Assembly: GCA_017303805.1 (NCBI GenBank) | Contig: JAFLBQ010000010.1 | Location: 49,742-113,741, forward strand | Direction of reading: 5' to 3' | Origin: Cytophagales bacterium | Lineage (GTDB): Bacteria > Bacteroidota > Bacteroidia > Cytophagales > Cyclobacteriaceae | Length of the DNA: 64,000 bases | Shown: positions 40,745 through 50,061 of the stretch, piece by piece | How the letters are laid out: each line of letters opens with the position of its first letter | Position numbering within the stretch: the stretch's first letter is position 1 | Translations under genes and position numbers: made by a program | The notes under the pieces: model-generated | Told to the model about the DNA's origin: nothing | Databases searched by the model: none | The model's input: the letters and a program-made list of their open reading frames with translations, nothing else

Positions 40745-42481
40745 ATGAGTATGAGAACAATTAAGAATATACTGGCAGCCATCACGATTCTGGGTATGGT
40801 GGGTGCTTGTAACGAGGGGATTGACCCAATTAGTGCAGTGGCACCCGGGCCAGACGAAACGGCACCGGTAATTACCGTAACCTATCCGAATGAAGGCACT
40901 GAAATTAAGGTTGCCGAAACCCTTATTTCTATCAATATCAAGTTTGAAGTAACAGACGATATTGAAATCAAGAACATCGTAGTAAAAATGGATGGCAACA
41001 ATGTGGCCACCTTCACCGATTTTCCGGATTACCGCAGGGCAGTAAAAGACGTGCTGTACGATGGGCTAACAACAGGCGAGCATGTGCTTAGCATTGTGGC
41101 TACCGATATGGAAAACAAGGTAACTACCCGCAACATTAACTTTGAAAAGAAACCGCCTTATATTCCGATTTTTGCAGGTGAGATTTTCTACATGCCTTTT
41201 GATGGAATCTATACTGAGCTGATTAGTATTACCAACCCTACAGTGGTTGGCTCGCCTCAGTTTGCTGGCGAAGGAAAGCGAGGCGGCAATGCGTACAAAG
41301 GTGTAACCAATGCGTATTTGACTTACCCAACAGCGGGTTTGTTGGGCACGGAGTTTAGCGCTTCTTTCTGGATGAAAGTGGATGCAAATCCGGATAGAGC
41401 CGGGGTATTGGTTGCCGGCCCTCCCGGTATTAATACCCGCACACAAGGCTTCCGCTTCTTCCGCGAAAATGCAGGTGGTAAGCAACGCTTCAAGTTAAAT
41501 GTGGGTAATGGTACCAGCGACTTTTGGTTTGACGGGGGCGCGAATGCCGATGTTGTTCCCAATACGAATGAATGGGTTCACTTTGCCTTCTCCATCTCGG
41601 CTACCAATGCTGCGGTATATATCAACGGCCAGGTAGCTTCGCAAGGGCCGCTTACAGGCGGTGTAAACTGGGCAGGCTGCGATGTGTTGTCTATTATGTC
41701 GGGTGCTACGCGCTTTACGGAATGGGGCCACTTGTCGGATCAGAGTAAAATGGATGAGTTGCGCTTGTTCAACAAAGCGCTTACGCAAGCCGATGTATTG
41801 GCTATTATTGGCAGCGACTACACACCTAAGTATGCAGGTGAAGTACTTTACATGCCATTCAACACCGACTTTAGCGATTTGGTGGGCGGCTCTACTGTTA
41901 CCACGGTAGGATCACCCGCACTGGCCGGCCAGGGCAAAGCCGGTGGTAACTCTTACAAAGGAGTTGCTAATTCATATCTTATTTATCCTACCACTAACCT
42001 TACCAAAACAAATCAATTCAGTGCCGTATTCTGGATGAAGGTAAATGCATCGCCAGATCGGGCCGGTATTTTGGTAATGGGCCCTCCCGGAGATAACATC
42101 CGCACGCATGGGTTCCGCTTCTTCCGCGAAAATGCAGGCGGTAAGCAGCGATTTAAATTAAACGTGGGCAATGGTACGGCCGACAGTTGGTTTGATGGCG
42201 GCACCGCTGCCGATGTAGATCCAGCCGGAAACCCGTGGGTGCATTTGGCTTTCACTATTTCAGGTTCGCAGTGTACGGTTTATATCAACGGGGTAATTGC
42301 ATCGCAGGGAGCACTTCCCGTTGGTGTTAGCTGGGCTGGTTGCGATGTACTTTCCATTATGTCGGGTGCACCCCGCTTTATGGAGTGGGGCCACCTTTCA
42401 GATGAAAGCTTTATGGATGAATTACGGATTTTTGATAAAGCACTTACACAAGCCGAAGTTCAGACTATAATGAACGAGTAA
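40745..42481 (+). CDS. Surface lipoprotein with Ig-like domain and two tandem LamG domains (SusE/F position)
   Basis: A 578-residue lipoprotein (Cys22 in MVGAC). Residues 40-135 look like a bacterial Ig-like domain (APVITVTYPNEGTEI). Two concanavalin-A-like LamG domains follow, at about 142-355 and 362-578. They are close copies: both contain FRFFRENAGGKQRFKLNVGN, AGCDVLSIMSGA and MDELR with FNKALTQA or FDKALTQA. This is a recent in-frame duplication of about 660 bp. The gene takes the SusE/SusF place after susD and probably encodes a glycan-binding protein on the cell surface. Two hairpins follow the stop codon. Confidence 0.88.
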   Translation: MSMRTIKNILAAITILGMVGACNEGIDPISAVAPGPDETAPVITVTYPNEGTEIKVAETLISINIKFEVTDDIEIKNIVVKMDGNNVATFTDFPDYRRAVKDVLYDGLTTGEHVLSIVATDMENKVTTRNINFEKKPPYIPIFAGEIFYMPFDGIYTELISITNPTVVGSPQFAGEGKRGGNAYKGVTNAYLTYPTAGLLGTEFSASFWMKVDANPDRAGVLVAGPPGINTRTQGFRFFRENAGGKQRFKLNVGNGTSDFWFDGGANADVVPNTNEWVHFAFSISATNAAVYINGQVASQGPLTGGVNWAGCDVLSIMSGATRFTEWGHLSDQSKMDELRLFNKALTQADVLAIIGSDYTPKYAGEVLYMPFNTDFSDLVGGSTVTTVGSPALAGQGKAGGNSYKGVANSYLIYPTTNLTKTNQFSAVFWMKVNASPDRAGILVMGPPGDNIRTHGFRFFRENAGGKQRFKLNVGNGTADSWFDGGTAADVDPAGNPWVHLAFTISGSQCTVYINGVIASQGALPVGVSWAGCDVLSIMSGAPRFMEWGHLSDESFMDELRIFDKALTQAEVQTIMNE

Positions 42482-42490
42482 GTGCGTATT

Positions 42491-42523
42491 GAAAGAGTGT
42501 GATGGGCTTGCTCATCTCTTTTC
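42491..42523 (+). terminator. Hairpin terminator after the susC-susD-LamG unit
   Basis: GATGGGC (42501-42507) pairs with GCTCATC (42510-42516) with one G-U. AAAGA (42492-42496) pairs with TCTTT (42517-42521) below a small bulge. T-rich sequence follows (TTTCTGGTTTATTTAG). It lies 10 bp after the stop and would end or attenuate transcription before the enzyme genes. Confidence 0.6.
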
Positions 42524-42559
42524 TGGTTTATTTAGTTTTTGTTGTTTAGGAGTTGTTTC

Positions 42560-42588
42560 AAAGAGGATACCGGTAAGGTATCCTCTTT
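42560..42588 (+). terminator. Perfect 12-bp hairpin just upstream of the GH144 start
   Basis: AAAGAGGATACC (42560-42571) and GGTATCCTCTTT (42577-42588) are perfectly complementary over a 5-nt loop. The hairpin ends 7 bp before the ATG at 42596, so it could act as a terminator/attenuator, an RNA-stability element for the downstream mRNA, or a control on translation start. Confidence 0.6.
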
Positions 42589-42595
42589 CCTTACT

Positions 42596-44575
42596 ATGGT
42601 TATGGTGCAGCGATTTATTTTATTCGTTCTTTTAGTTTGGCTGGGTCTGTTTTCGGGGTGTAAAGAAGATGATGCTCCGGCCAGCCTCGTATTAACGGAT
42701 GTATTTGTTGGCTCAACCAAACTAGATCTTTCTGGTGCTGCCATCACCAATATCCCAACCGATGCAGCCCTCCTGCTTTCGTTCTCGGTACCGGTTACCA
42801 CCACCTCGGCTGCCAGCGCCATTCTGCTTGCTTCCAATGGTAAAAGTGTAGCCGTATCGTTAAGTTTTTTGAGCGACAGCAAGCAGGTGTTGGTGCAACC
42901 GGTAGGGGCATTAGCTCAAAGCACCAACTATACGCTTTCTATAACCGATCAATTGAAAGGATCCGGTGGCGCAACATTTCAGGCGCAGGCAATTAATTTT
43001 AAAACGGTGCCGGGCAGCCTGGTTCTTCTTGCCACACGCTTTAATGGGCAAGCTGCTACTTCGCTGCGGGTAACCAATATAGCCATAGCAGGCCTCCAGG
43101 TAGAATACGATTTTTCTGTTCCACTTAATCCGGCTACGGTTTCTAATTCGGTTTTCAGAGTTACCGGACCAACCGTAGTGGCCGTGGCTACCGAGTTATA
43201 CAACGATAACAAATCAGTAAGGGTAACCACCAGTTCCAATCTTCAATACCTAAGTAAATACCAGGCTACCATCTCCAATGCATTAAGGGGCGCGGAAGGA
43301 CAATCGTTAGCTGCCTTGCAGCGTGATTTTTTTACTGCGGTGGATACTGCACCTAAGTTTCCTATTATAACCGATGAAGCATTGCTCACCTTGGTGCAGC
43401 AACAAACCTTCCGCTACTTTTGGGACTTTGCACATGCAGCCAGCGGTATGGCGCGCGAGCGCAATACTTCGGGTGATTTGGTTACCAGTGGCGGATCTGG
43501 TTTTGGCCTCATGGCAATTATTGTTGGTATTGAGCGCGGCTTTATCTCGCGCACACAAGGCGTTGAGCGGCTCACTAAAATCATAACCTTTCTCGAAACG
43601 GCCGATCGCTTTCATGGTGCCTGGCCACATTGGCTAAACGGTACCACCGGAAAAGTAATTCCATTTGGCGCTAACGACAACGGTGGCGACCTGGTAGAAA
43701 CCGCGTTTCTGGTGCAGGGTCTTCTTACCGTTCGACAATACCTGCAGGCAGTTGATGCTACTGAAAATAATTTAAAGAATCGGATCACAGCACTGTACCA
43801 GGGTGTTGAGTGGGATTGGTACCGCAGAGGAGGGCAGAATGTACTCTACTGGCACTGGTCGCCCGATAAAGAATGGACCATGAATTTGCAGATAAAAGGT
43901 TGGAACGAAGCTTTGGTTGTATATGTGTTGGCGGCTGCATCCACTACCCATACAATTCCAAAAGCAGTGTATGATGCCGGCTGGGCCAGCAATGGCGCCA
44001 TGCAAAACGGTAATCAATACGAGGGCATTACCTTGCCGCTGGGTTATGCGTATGGCGGCCCGTTATTTTTATCGCAGTATTCTTTTCTTGGAATAGACCC
44101 ACGCACTTTATCCGATGCGTATTGCACAAATTATTTTACACAAAACAAAAATCATACACGTATTAACCGGGCGTATTGTATTCGCAACCCAAAAGATTTT
44201 GTGGGGTACAGTGCTCAAAACTGGGGGCTTACCGCGAGCGATAATCACCAGGGTTATAATGCCCATTCGCCCACCAACGATTTAGGAGTAATTACACCCA
44301 CGGCAGCGTTATCGGCATTCCCATTTACGCCCGATGAGTCGATGGAAGCGTTAAAGTTTTTTTATTACACACTGGGCGATAAGCTTTGGGGCACCTACGG
44401 TTTTTACGATGCATTTAGTATTACCGAAGGGTGGTATGCAAATTCTTATTTGGCCATCGATCAGGGCCCCATTGTTATAATGATTGAAAATTACCGCACG
44501 GGACTACTCTGGAATTTATTTATGTCGGCACCGGAAGTCCAGGCCGGATTGAATAAACTTGGTTTTACGTATTGA
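42596..44575 (+). CDS. GH144-like endo-beta-1,2-glucanase lipoprotein with two Ig-like (Big_5) domains
   Basis: A 659-residue lipoprotein (Cys22 in GLFSGC), started at the ATG at 42596; an ATG two codons on is equivalent. Two Big_5 Ig-like domains fill residues 25-250 or so. The C-terminal domain (about 260-659) belongs to the 'glucoamylase' Pfam family that includes GH144 endo-beta-1,2-glucanases: QQTFRYFWDFAHAASGMARER, FGLMAIIVGIERGFI, ETAFLVQGLL, YWHWSPDKEW, ASDNHQGYNAHSPTNDLGVI, and DAFSITEGWYANSYLAIDQGP. GH144 enzymes cut linear beta-1,2-glucan to sophoro-oligosaccharides. The following gene is a GH3 beta-glucosidase, the known partner in beta-1,2-glucan use. A different beta-glucan substrate remains possible. 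Confidence 0.85.
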   Translation: MVMVQRFILFVLLVWLGLFSGCKEDDAPASLVLTDVFVGSTKLDLSGAAITNIPTDAALLLSFSVPVTTTSAASAILLASNGKSVAVSLSFLSDSKQVLVQPVGALAQSTNYTLSITDQLKGSGGATFQAQAINFKTVPGSLVLLATRFNGQAATSLRVTNIAIAGLQVEYDFSVPLNPATVSNSVFRVTGPTVVAVATELYNDNKSVRVTTSSNLQYLSKYQATISNALRGAEGQSLAALQRDFFTAVDTAPKFPIITDEALLTLVQQQTFRYFWDFAHAASGMARERNTSGDLVTSGGSGFGLMAIIVGIERGFISRTQGVERLTKIITFLETADRFHGAWPHWLNGTTGKVIPFGANDNGGDLVETAFLVQGLLTVRQYLQAVDATENNLKNRITALYQGVEWDWYRRGGQNVLYWHWSPDKEWTMNLQIKGWNEALVVYVLAAASTTHTIPKAVYDAGWASNGAMQNGNQYEGITLPLGYAYGGPLFLSQYSFLGIDPRTLSDAYCTNYFTQNKNHTRINRAYCIRNPKDFVGYSAQNWGLTASDNHQGYNAHSPTNDLGVITPTAALSAFPFTPDESMEALKFFYYTLGDKLWGTYGFYDAFSITEGWYANSYLAIDQGPIVIMIENYRTGLLWNLFMSAPEVQAGLNKLGFTY

Positions 44576-44602
44576 AAATTGATTGACAAAAAATTTAATC
44601 TT

Positions 44603-46876
44603 ATGAAGTTCTTTTATCTGCTGTTACTTGTGGTGGTCCTTGCAGCGTGCAGTGGCCCCGGGCAAAAAAAATCTGCGCTGGATGCGCGCGTAGATTCTTT
44701 GTTAAACCTGATGACGCTTGATGAAAAAATTGGCCAGTTAAACTTGCCCTCGGCCGGTCAGTTTACAACAGGTGCTGCCGAAAACTCCGACATTGCAAAA
44801 AAAATTGAGCAAGGCCAGGTGGGTGGGTTATTTAATATTAAACGCGTAGCGGCCATTCGCGAAATGCAGCAGATAGCGGTTGAAAAGAGCAGATTAAAAA
44901 TTCCCTTGCTGTTTGGGATGGATGTGATACACGGGTATGAGAGCGTATTTCCGATTCCGTTGGGGTTAAGTTGCAGTTGGGATATGGAGTTGGTAGAGCG
45001 CAGCGCCCGCATTGCAGCTACCGAGGCCAGTGCCGATGGAATCAACTGGACATTTTCGCCCATGTTGGATTTATCGCGCGATCCGCGGTGGGGCCGCATC
45101 TCCGAAGGCAATGGCGAAGACACCTACCTGAGTGCACAAATTGCCAAAGCCATGGTGCGAGGCTACCAGGGCAATGATCTGGCGGCTAACAACACCATCA
45201 TGTCGTGCGTCAAACACTTTGCATTGTACGGGGCGGCAGAAGCGGGCCGCGATTATAACACTACCGACATGAGCCGGTATAGAATGTACAACGAATACTT
45301 TCCGCCATACCACGCAGCAGTGGAGGCTGGTGCCGGAAGTTTTATGGCCTCGTTTAACGAGATTGATGGTATTCCGGCTACAGCCAATAAGTGGTTGCTT
45401 ACCGATGTGTTGCGCAAGCAATGGGGCTTTAATGGGTTTATTGTTTCTGACTACACAGGTGTAAGCGAAATGATAGCCCACGGCATTGGCGATTTGCAAA
45501 CTGTTTCGGCAAAAGCCGTAGCGGCCGGGTTAGACATGGATATGGTAAGCGAAGGCTTACTCACCACGCTCAGGAAATCGGTAGAAGAAGGAAAGATAAC
45601 CGAACAGCAAATTACAGAAGCTTGCCGTAGAATTCTGAAAGCCAAGTTTCAACTGGGTTTGTTGGATGATCCTTACAAGTACTGCAACGAAGACCGCGCG
45701 AAGGCCGAAGTGTACTCGGCAGCCCACAGGGCTGAAGCGCGCAAGGCGGCAACCGAAAGTTTTGTTTTATTAAAAAACGATAACAGCATTTTACCCTTGC
45801 AAAAAAAGGGAACCATTGCCGTGGTAGGTCCTTTGGCCAACAACCGGGAAAACATGACGGGCACGTGGAGTGTGGCGGCTCGGTTTTCTGAGTCGGTTTC
45901 GGTATTGGAAGGGTTAACCAGTGCGGTGGGAGCAACTGCTAAAATTGTGTATGCGCGCGGCTCTAATTTACACGAAGATGCAGCCATTGAAGAACGGGCA
46001 ACCCTGTTTGGCAAATCGTTAAATCGCGATAAGCGCACAGCCGAGGAGATGCGTAACGAAGCCGTACGAATAGCCCGCACGGCAGACGTAATTGTTGCCG
46101 TGGTAGGCGAGGGGGCCGAAATGACCGGAGAGGCCAGCAGTGTTACCAGCCTGGAGTTACCACAAACTCAACGCGAGTTACTGAAAGCCCTGTTGCAAAC
46201 CGGCAAGCCTGTGGTAGCCGTGTTATTTACAGGGCGGCCATTGGTTTTAAAGTGGGAGCAGGAAAATGTACCCGCTATTTTGAATGTGTGGTTTGGTGGA
46301 AGTGAAGCCGGAGATGCGATTGCCGATGTCGTGTTCGGTGCTGTGAACCCATCTGGTAAGTTAACCACTACCTTTCCGCAAAATGTAGGGCAGGTGCCAC
46401 TGTACTATGCACATAAAAATACCGGCCGGCCTTTAAGTGGCCCGTGGTTCCAAAAGTTTCAATCCAACTACATTGATGTTTCTAACGAACCTGTTTACCC
46501 GTTTGGATTCGGATTGAGTTATGCCGCGTTTATCTATGGCGATGTGAAGTTGAGCAAGAGCACCATGGCAGCTTCCGACAAGCTTAAGGTAACGGTAGAT
46601 GTAACCAACGTGGGCAAGTACGATGGAGCTGAGGTGGTTCAGCTTTACATCCGCGATTGGGTAGGTTCGGTAACGCGCCCGGTAAAAGAATTAAAAGGCT
46701 TTAAGAAAGTTTGGATTAAAGCCGGGGAAACAAAAACCGTGGCATTTGAAATTACGACACAAGACCTATCTTTTTATAACTACGACTTGCAATGGGTTGC
46801 CGAACCGGGTGAATTCAGTGCACTGGTAGGTGGTAATTCGCGCGATGTAAAGGAAACAAAGTTTACACTTCAATAA
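44603..46876 (+). CDS. GH3 beta-glucosidase lipoprotein, probably acting on sophoro-oligosaccharides
   Basis: A 757-residue GH3 enzyme with a lipobox VLAAC, started at the ATG at 44603. The N-terminal TIM barrel contains IPLLFGMDVIHGYESVFPIPLG and the nucleophile Asp in GFIVSDYTGVSEM (about residue 283). Then come the alpha/beta sandwich (ESFVLLKNDNSILPL) and a FnIII-like domain starting after VYPFGFGLSYAAF. The family removes terminal beta-linked glucose. It follows the GH144 gene by 27 bp. Homologues in Bacteroides beta-1,2-glucan loci cleave sophorose-type oligosaccharides, so this pair probably finishes the degradation in the periplasm. Direct evidence for beta-1,2 specificity is not visible. 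Confidence 0.92.
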   Translation: MKFFYLLLLVVVLAACSGPGQKKSALDARVDSLLNLMTLDEKIGQLNLPSAGQFTTGAAENSDIAKKIEQGQVGGLFNIKRVAAIREMQQIAVEKSRLKIPLLFGMDVIHGYESVFPIPLGLSCSWDMELVERSARIAATEASADGINWTFSPMLDLSRDPRWGRISEGNGEDTYLSAQIAKAMVRGYQGNDLAANNTIMSCVKHFALYGAAEAGRDYNTTDMSRYRMYNEYFPPYHAAVEAGAGSFMASFNEIDGIPATANKWLLTDVLRKQWGFNGFIVSDYTGVSEMIAHGIGDLQTVSAKAVAAGLDMDMVSEGLLTTLRKSVEEGKITEQQITEACRRILKAKFQLGLLDDPYKYCNEDRAKAEVYSAAHRAEARKAATESFVLLKNDNSILPLQKKGTIAVVGPLANNRENMTGTWSVAARFSESVSVLEGLTSAVGATAKIVYARGSNLHEDAAIEERATLFGKSLNRDKRTAEEMRNEAVRIARTADVIVAVVGEGAEMTGEASSVTSLELPQTQRELLKALLQTGKPVVAVLFTGRPLVLKWEQENVPAILNVWFGGSEAGDAIADVVFGAVNPSGKLTTTFPQNVGQVPLYYAHKNTGRPLSGPWFQKFQSNYIDVSNEPVYPFGFGLSYAAFIYGDVKLSKSTMAASDKLKVTVDVTNVGKYDGAEVVQLYIRDWVGSVTRPVKELKGFKKVWIKAGETKTVAFEITTQDLSFYNYDLQWVAEPGEFSALVGGNSRDVKETKFTLQ

Positions 46877-46934
46877 ACAAGAGGCAGTAAGCAGGTAGAG
46901 AATTTAGAGTGGCGAGCCGGCTGGCAAACCATTT

Positions 46935-47903
46935 CTATTTCTTTTTCTTTTTACCACCGCCTTTTTGCTTCGTCATACCGCCATGCACTCCGCTGGTAGA
47001 GCGTGGCTTGGGGTTATCGGCTTTAAAGTTTTCGGCATGCGTGGTAACCTTGGGTTTGTAGGCATGTTTAATCTGAATGATGCGCGCAATCCCAAACGAT
47101 ACAGAGAGAAAAATTTCTCTGCGCGGCCCGTATAAGTCGGGGGCCCCCGGATTACCGTTTACATCGGCCGGGCCGCTTGGGTTTTTGAGTTCACTCAGGT
47201 AGGCAGACTTCCGGGTATCAAAAATTCCAAAGTTGGCACGGCCATCAAAGTTTATACTCCAATCATCGTTCAAATCGAAATCGCTACGCAACCCAACCGA
47301 GCCAAACAATTGAAACGCATTGAATTTGCTTTTGGGTACATATACTTCTTTGTTGAGGCGTGGTACAAACACCCCATCGTAAACAATTTCGTAGCCGGGC
47401 GTTGTGGGTACACTAATGCCATTGGGGTATTTGATTTTGGTAGCTCCGCTGGGTGTATTAATGGTTAGGGTTTCCTGGCCGGCTATGAGTAAACTCGGGG
47501 CCACGGCCGCTACAATACTCATTCTAAAAAACGACATATCGTTAACGTGCAATTTTAACGATACCGGCAAACTAATGTAATTCATTTGAACATCGCGCGT
47601 GCCCACTTCACCACCTGTAGTATTTTTAATAACAAATTTTTGACCTACCTGGGTATAGTTGGGGGTAAACAAAATACCATGACCTACGCGGTCGTACCCA
47701 TACGAAAAACCCACCGGAGTAGCACGAATCGTAAACTTGCCATAAAAGCGCGGGTCTCTTTGTAACCCCTGATCAACCGTAAAGGGAAAATTAAAGCCGC
47801 CAAAAATGCCATACGCCTCTACATCCTGCGCCAAAGCAGGCAGATTTAAAAGCAAGCCCAACAAAATGCCTACAGACAGAATTTTTGACGAACGACTTAT
47901 CAA
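46935..47903 (-). CDS. Outer-membrane beta-barrel protein with lysine-rich tail
   Basis: A 322-residue protein with a signal peptide ending in LPALAQ and alternating hydrophobic strands typical of a PorT-like barrel (MNYISLPVSLKLHVND, FQLFGSVGLRSDFDLNDDW, IFLSVSFGIARI). After the last strand a basic, disordered tail of about 45 residues ends in KGGGKKKKK, which is unusual for an outer-membrane protein. It faces away from the LTA-synthase-like gene. Function unknown; the tail might contact LPS, peptidoglycan or nucleic acid. Confidence 0.75.
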   Translation of the reverse strand: MISRSSKILSVGILLGLLLNLPALAQDVEAYGIFGGFNFPFTVDQGLQRDPRFYGKFTIRATPVGFSYGYDRVGHGILFTPNYTQVGQKFVIKNTTGGEVGTRDVQMNYISLPVSLKLHVNDMSFFRMSIVAAVAPSLLIAGQETLTINTPSGATKIKYPNGISVPTTPGYEIVYDGVFVPRLNKEVYVPKSKFNAFQLFGSVGLRSDFDLNDDWSINFDGRANFGIFDTRKSAYLSELKNPSGPADVNGNPGAPDLYGPRREIFLSVSFGIARIIQIKHAYKPKVTTHAENFKADNPKPRSTSGVHGGMTKQKGGGKKKKK

Positions 47904-48055
47904 AACAGGTTACTTTAATAGGTTTTTAGGGTAGTATAACTATCAAAATTACGATAATTGAAGCGAATTTGCATTAGCCCAAAAGGCAATATGCGGGCAA
48001 TACCGGGGTTCGTTTTCCTGAATTATGGGGATTTGCAGCGTCAGTTCGGCAAAAC

Positions 48056-48085
48056 CTTGCTTTTACACTAAATTCGCTACCTTTT
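48056..48085 (+). promoter_or_regulatory. Probable promoter of the LTA-synthase-like gene
   Basis: CTTG (48056-48059), an 18-bp spacer and TACCTTTT (48078-48085) match the -33/-7 consensus at most positions. The start would be only a few bases before the ATG at 48097, giving a very short leader. Confidence 0.35.
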
Positions 48086-48096
48086 AAGAGTTACAA

Positions 48097-50061
48097 ATGC
48101 CGCTAAGTACCTTTCGGGATCGGTTTTTTACCAACTGGCAACTAAAGACAAATAGCTACTGGGCCTTGCTGAAAAGCCTTGGGTTAGCCATGCTGCTGTA
48201 CACGCTTGCCCGCCTGGTTTTCTACCTCTTCAATTACCCTTTTTTTGCACACGTTCCGGTTGGCCGTTTTTTTACCATAGCAGCCGGAGGGTTAAGGTTC
48301 GATCTGGCCGCAGTGCTCTATTCTAATGCACTGTTTATTTTGTTGTTTATTCTTCCGCTTAAAGCGCGCTTTGCCGCATGGTACCAACGCGCATTGCAAT
48401 GGCTCTTTATAAGCGTAAATGCGCTGGCCCTGGCCGTAAATATTGCCGATAGTGTTTACTACCCGTTTACGTTGCGCAGAACTACACTAAGTGTAGTTAG
48501 CCAGTTTAAGAACGAACAAAACCTGCTTTTACTTTTTGGCCGGTTTATGATCGATTACTGGTATGCCTTTATAGTGTGGGCCTTATTAGTTTGGTTGCTG
48601 ATAGGGTTGTATAAAAAAATAAAATACGATGGGCCACAAACAAAGCCTGCCTGGTTGTTCTATGGATTATCGGTGGCGGCCATGCCGTTGGTTGTTTACT
48701 TATTTATTGGAGGCGCGCGTGGGGGTTTTCTGCACAGCACCCGGCCGATTACACTAAGCAATGCGGCCGCTTATACAAAAGATCCAAAGGAGATTAACCT
48801 GGTGTTGAACACACCCTTTGCGTTGATGCGCACCGCTAAAGCCAACGTAATCAAACGCGCGAATTATTTTTCAAACGAAGAGACTACGGCTATTTATACA
48901 CCGGTACATGTACCAGCCGATACATTGCCAATGAATTACCACAATGTGGTAATTATTATTCTGGAAAGTTTCTCGAAAGAGTTTGTGGGCCGCTACAATT
49001 ACTGGCTGGATAACGGAAACTACACCGGTTACACTCCGTTTTTAGATTCGCTCATTGGTGTTAGCCGTGGGTACGAGTTTTCGTTGGCCAATGGGCGCAA
49101 GTCTATAGATGCCATGCCCTCGGTTATTTGCAGCATACCTTCCATTGAAGTGCCGTATGTGCTTTCGCACTTTTCGGGTAACCGAATTAATAGTTTGGCA
49201 AGTTTACTTAAAGAGAAAGGTTACCGAACAGCCTTCTTTCATGGAGCCCCCAATGGCTCAATGGGTTTCGATGCCTTTGCGCGGCTGAGTGGCTTTGATG
49301 AATATTACGGCAAAGATGAATACAACAACAATACCGATTACGATGGGATCTGGGGAATTTGGGATGAACCCTTTCTGCAGTACGTAGCCAGTACGGTAAG
49401 TACGTTTAAAGAACCTTTCTTTACCACGTTCTTCTCAGTTTCATCGCATCATCCGTACAAGTTACCTGCGGGCTATCAAAACAACTACAGAAAAGGCCCC
49501 GAGCCGATTTACGAAACCATACAATATACCGATGATGCGTTGCGAAAATTTTTTAAGACGGCTGCAACCAAACCATGGTTCGCCAACACGTTGTTTGTTA
49601 TTACTGCCGATCACGCCTCTGCGGTTATTGGTCACCGCGAGTACAATTCGTTGTGGGGTTATTTTTCGATACCGGTTTTCTTTTTTAAACCCGGTGCCGG
49701 TTGGGGTAGTTTTGAGCCAACCCTGGTTCAACAAATAGATATAATGCCCACCGTGTTAGGTTACCTGCATTACGATAAACCCTACGTTGCGTTTGGCCGC
49801 AATGCGTTTGAAAAGAAAGACCGGCCGTTTGCTTTTAATTACCTCGACCAACGCTACCAGGCATTTCAGGGCGATTACCTTTTGCAGTTTGATGGCACCG
49901 CCCCGGTTGCGCTCTACAACTTTAAAAGCGATAAACTTTTGCAGACCAACTTGCTTACGGATTTGCCCGACACAGTACAGGTAATGGAGCGCAGGCTGAA
50001 GGCATTTATTCAGCAATACAATAACCGGATGGTGGCTGATAGTTTAACGGTTCAATTCTAA
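48097..50061 (+). CDS. LTA-synthase-like membrane phosphotransferase/sulfatase-fold protein
   Basis: A 654-residue protein. Five hydrophobic segments in residues 20-205 are followed by a periplasmic sulfatase-fold domain. Metal-site motifs are VVIIILESFSKEF and ITADHASAV with downstream GHREYN. In lipoteichoic-acid synthases the nucleophile is a Thr; here the matching segment NGRKSIDAMPS offers a Ser. Gram-negative members transfer phosphoglycerol or phosphoethanolamine to envelope glycans or lipids. Its stop overlaps the stop of the convergent gene by 4 bp. Its substrate is unknown. Confidence 0.88.
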   Translation: MPLSTFRDRFFTNWQLKTNSYWALLKSLGLAMLLYTLARLVFYLFNYPFFAHVPVGRFFTIAAGGLRFDLAAVLYSNALFILLFILPLKARFAAWYQRALQWLFISVNALALAVNIADSVYYPFTLRRTTLSVVSQFKNEQNLLLLFGRFMIDYWYAFIVWALLVWLLIGLYKKIKYDGPQTKPAWLFYGLSVAAMPLVVYLFIGGARGGFLHSTRPITLSNAAAYTKDPKEINLVLNTPFALMRTAKANVIKRANYFSNEETTAIYTPVHVPADTLPMNYHNVVIIILESFSKEFVGRYNYWLDNGNYTGYTPFLDSLIGVSRGYEFSLANGRKSIDAMPSVICSIPSIEVPYVLSHFSGNRINSLASLLKEKGYRTAFFHGAPNGSMGFDAFARLSGFDEYYGKDEYNNNTDYDGIWGIWDEPFLQYVASTVSTFKEPFFTTFFSVSSHHPYKLPAGYQNNYRKGPEPIYETIQYTDDALRKFFKTAATKPWFANTLFVITADHASAVIGHREYNSLWGYFSIPVFFFKPGAGWGSFEPTLVQQIDIMPTVLGYLHYDKPYVAFGRNAFEKKDRPFAFNYLDQRYQAFQGDYLLQFDGTAPVALYNFKSDKLLQTNLLTDLPDTVQVMERRLKAFIQQYNNRMVADSLTVQF

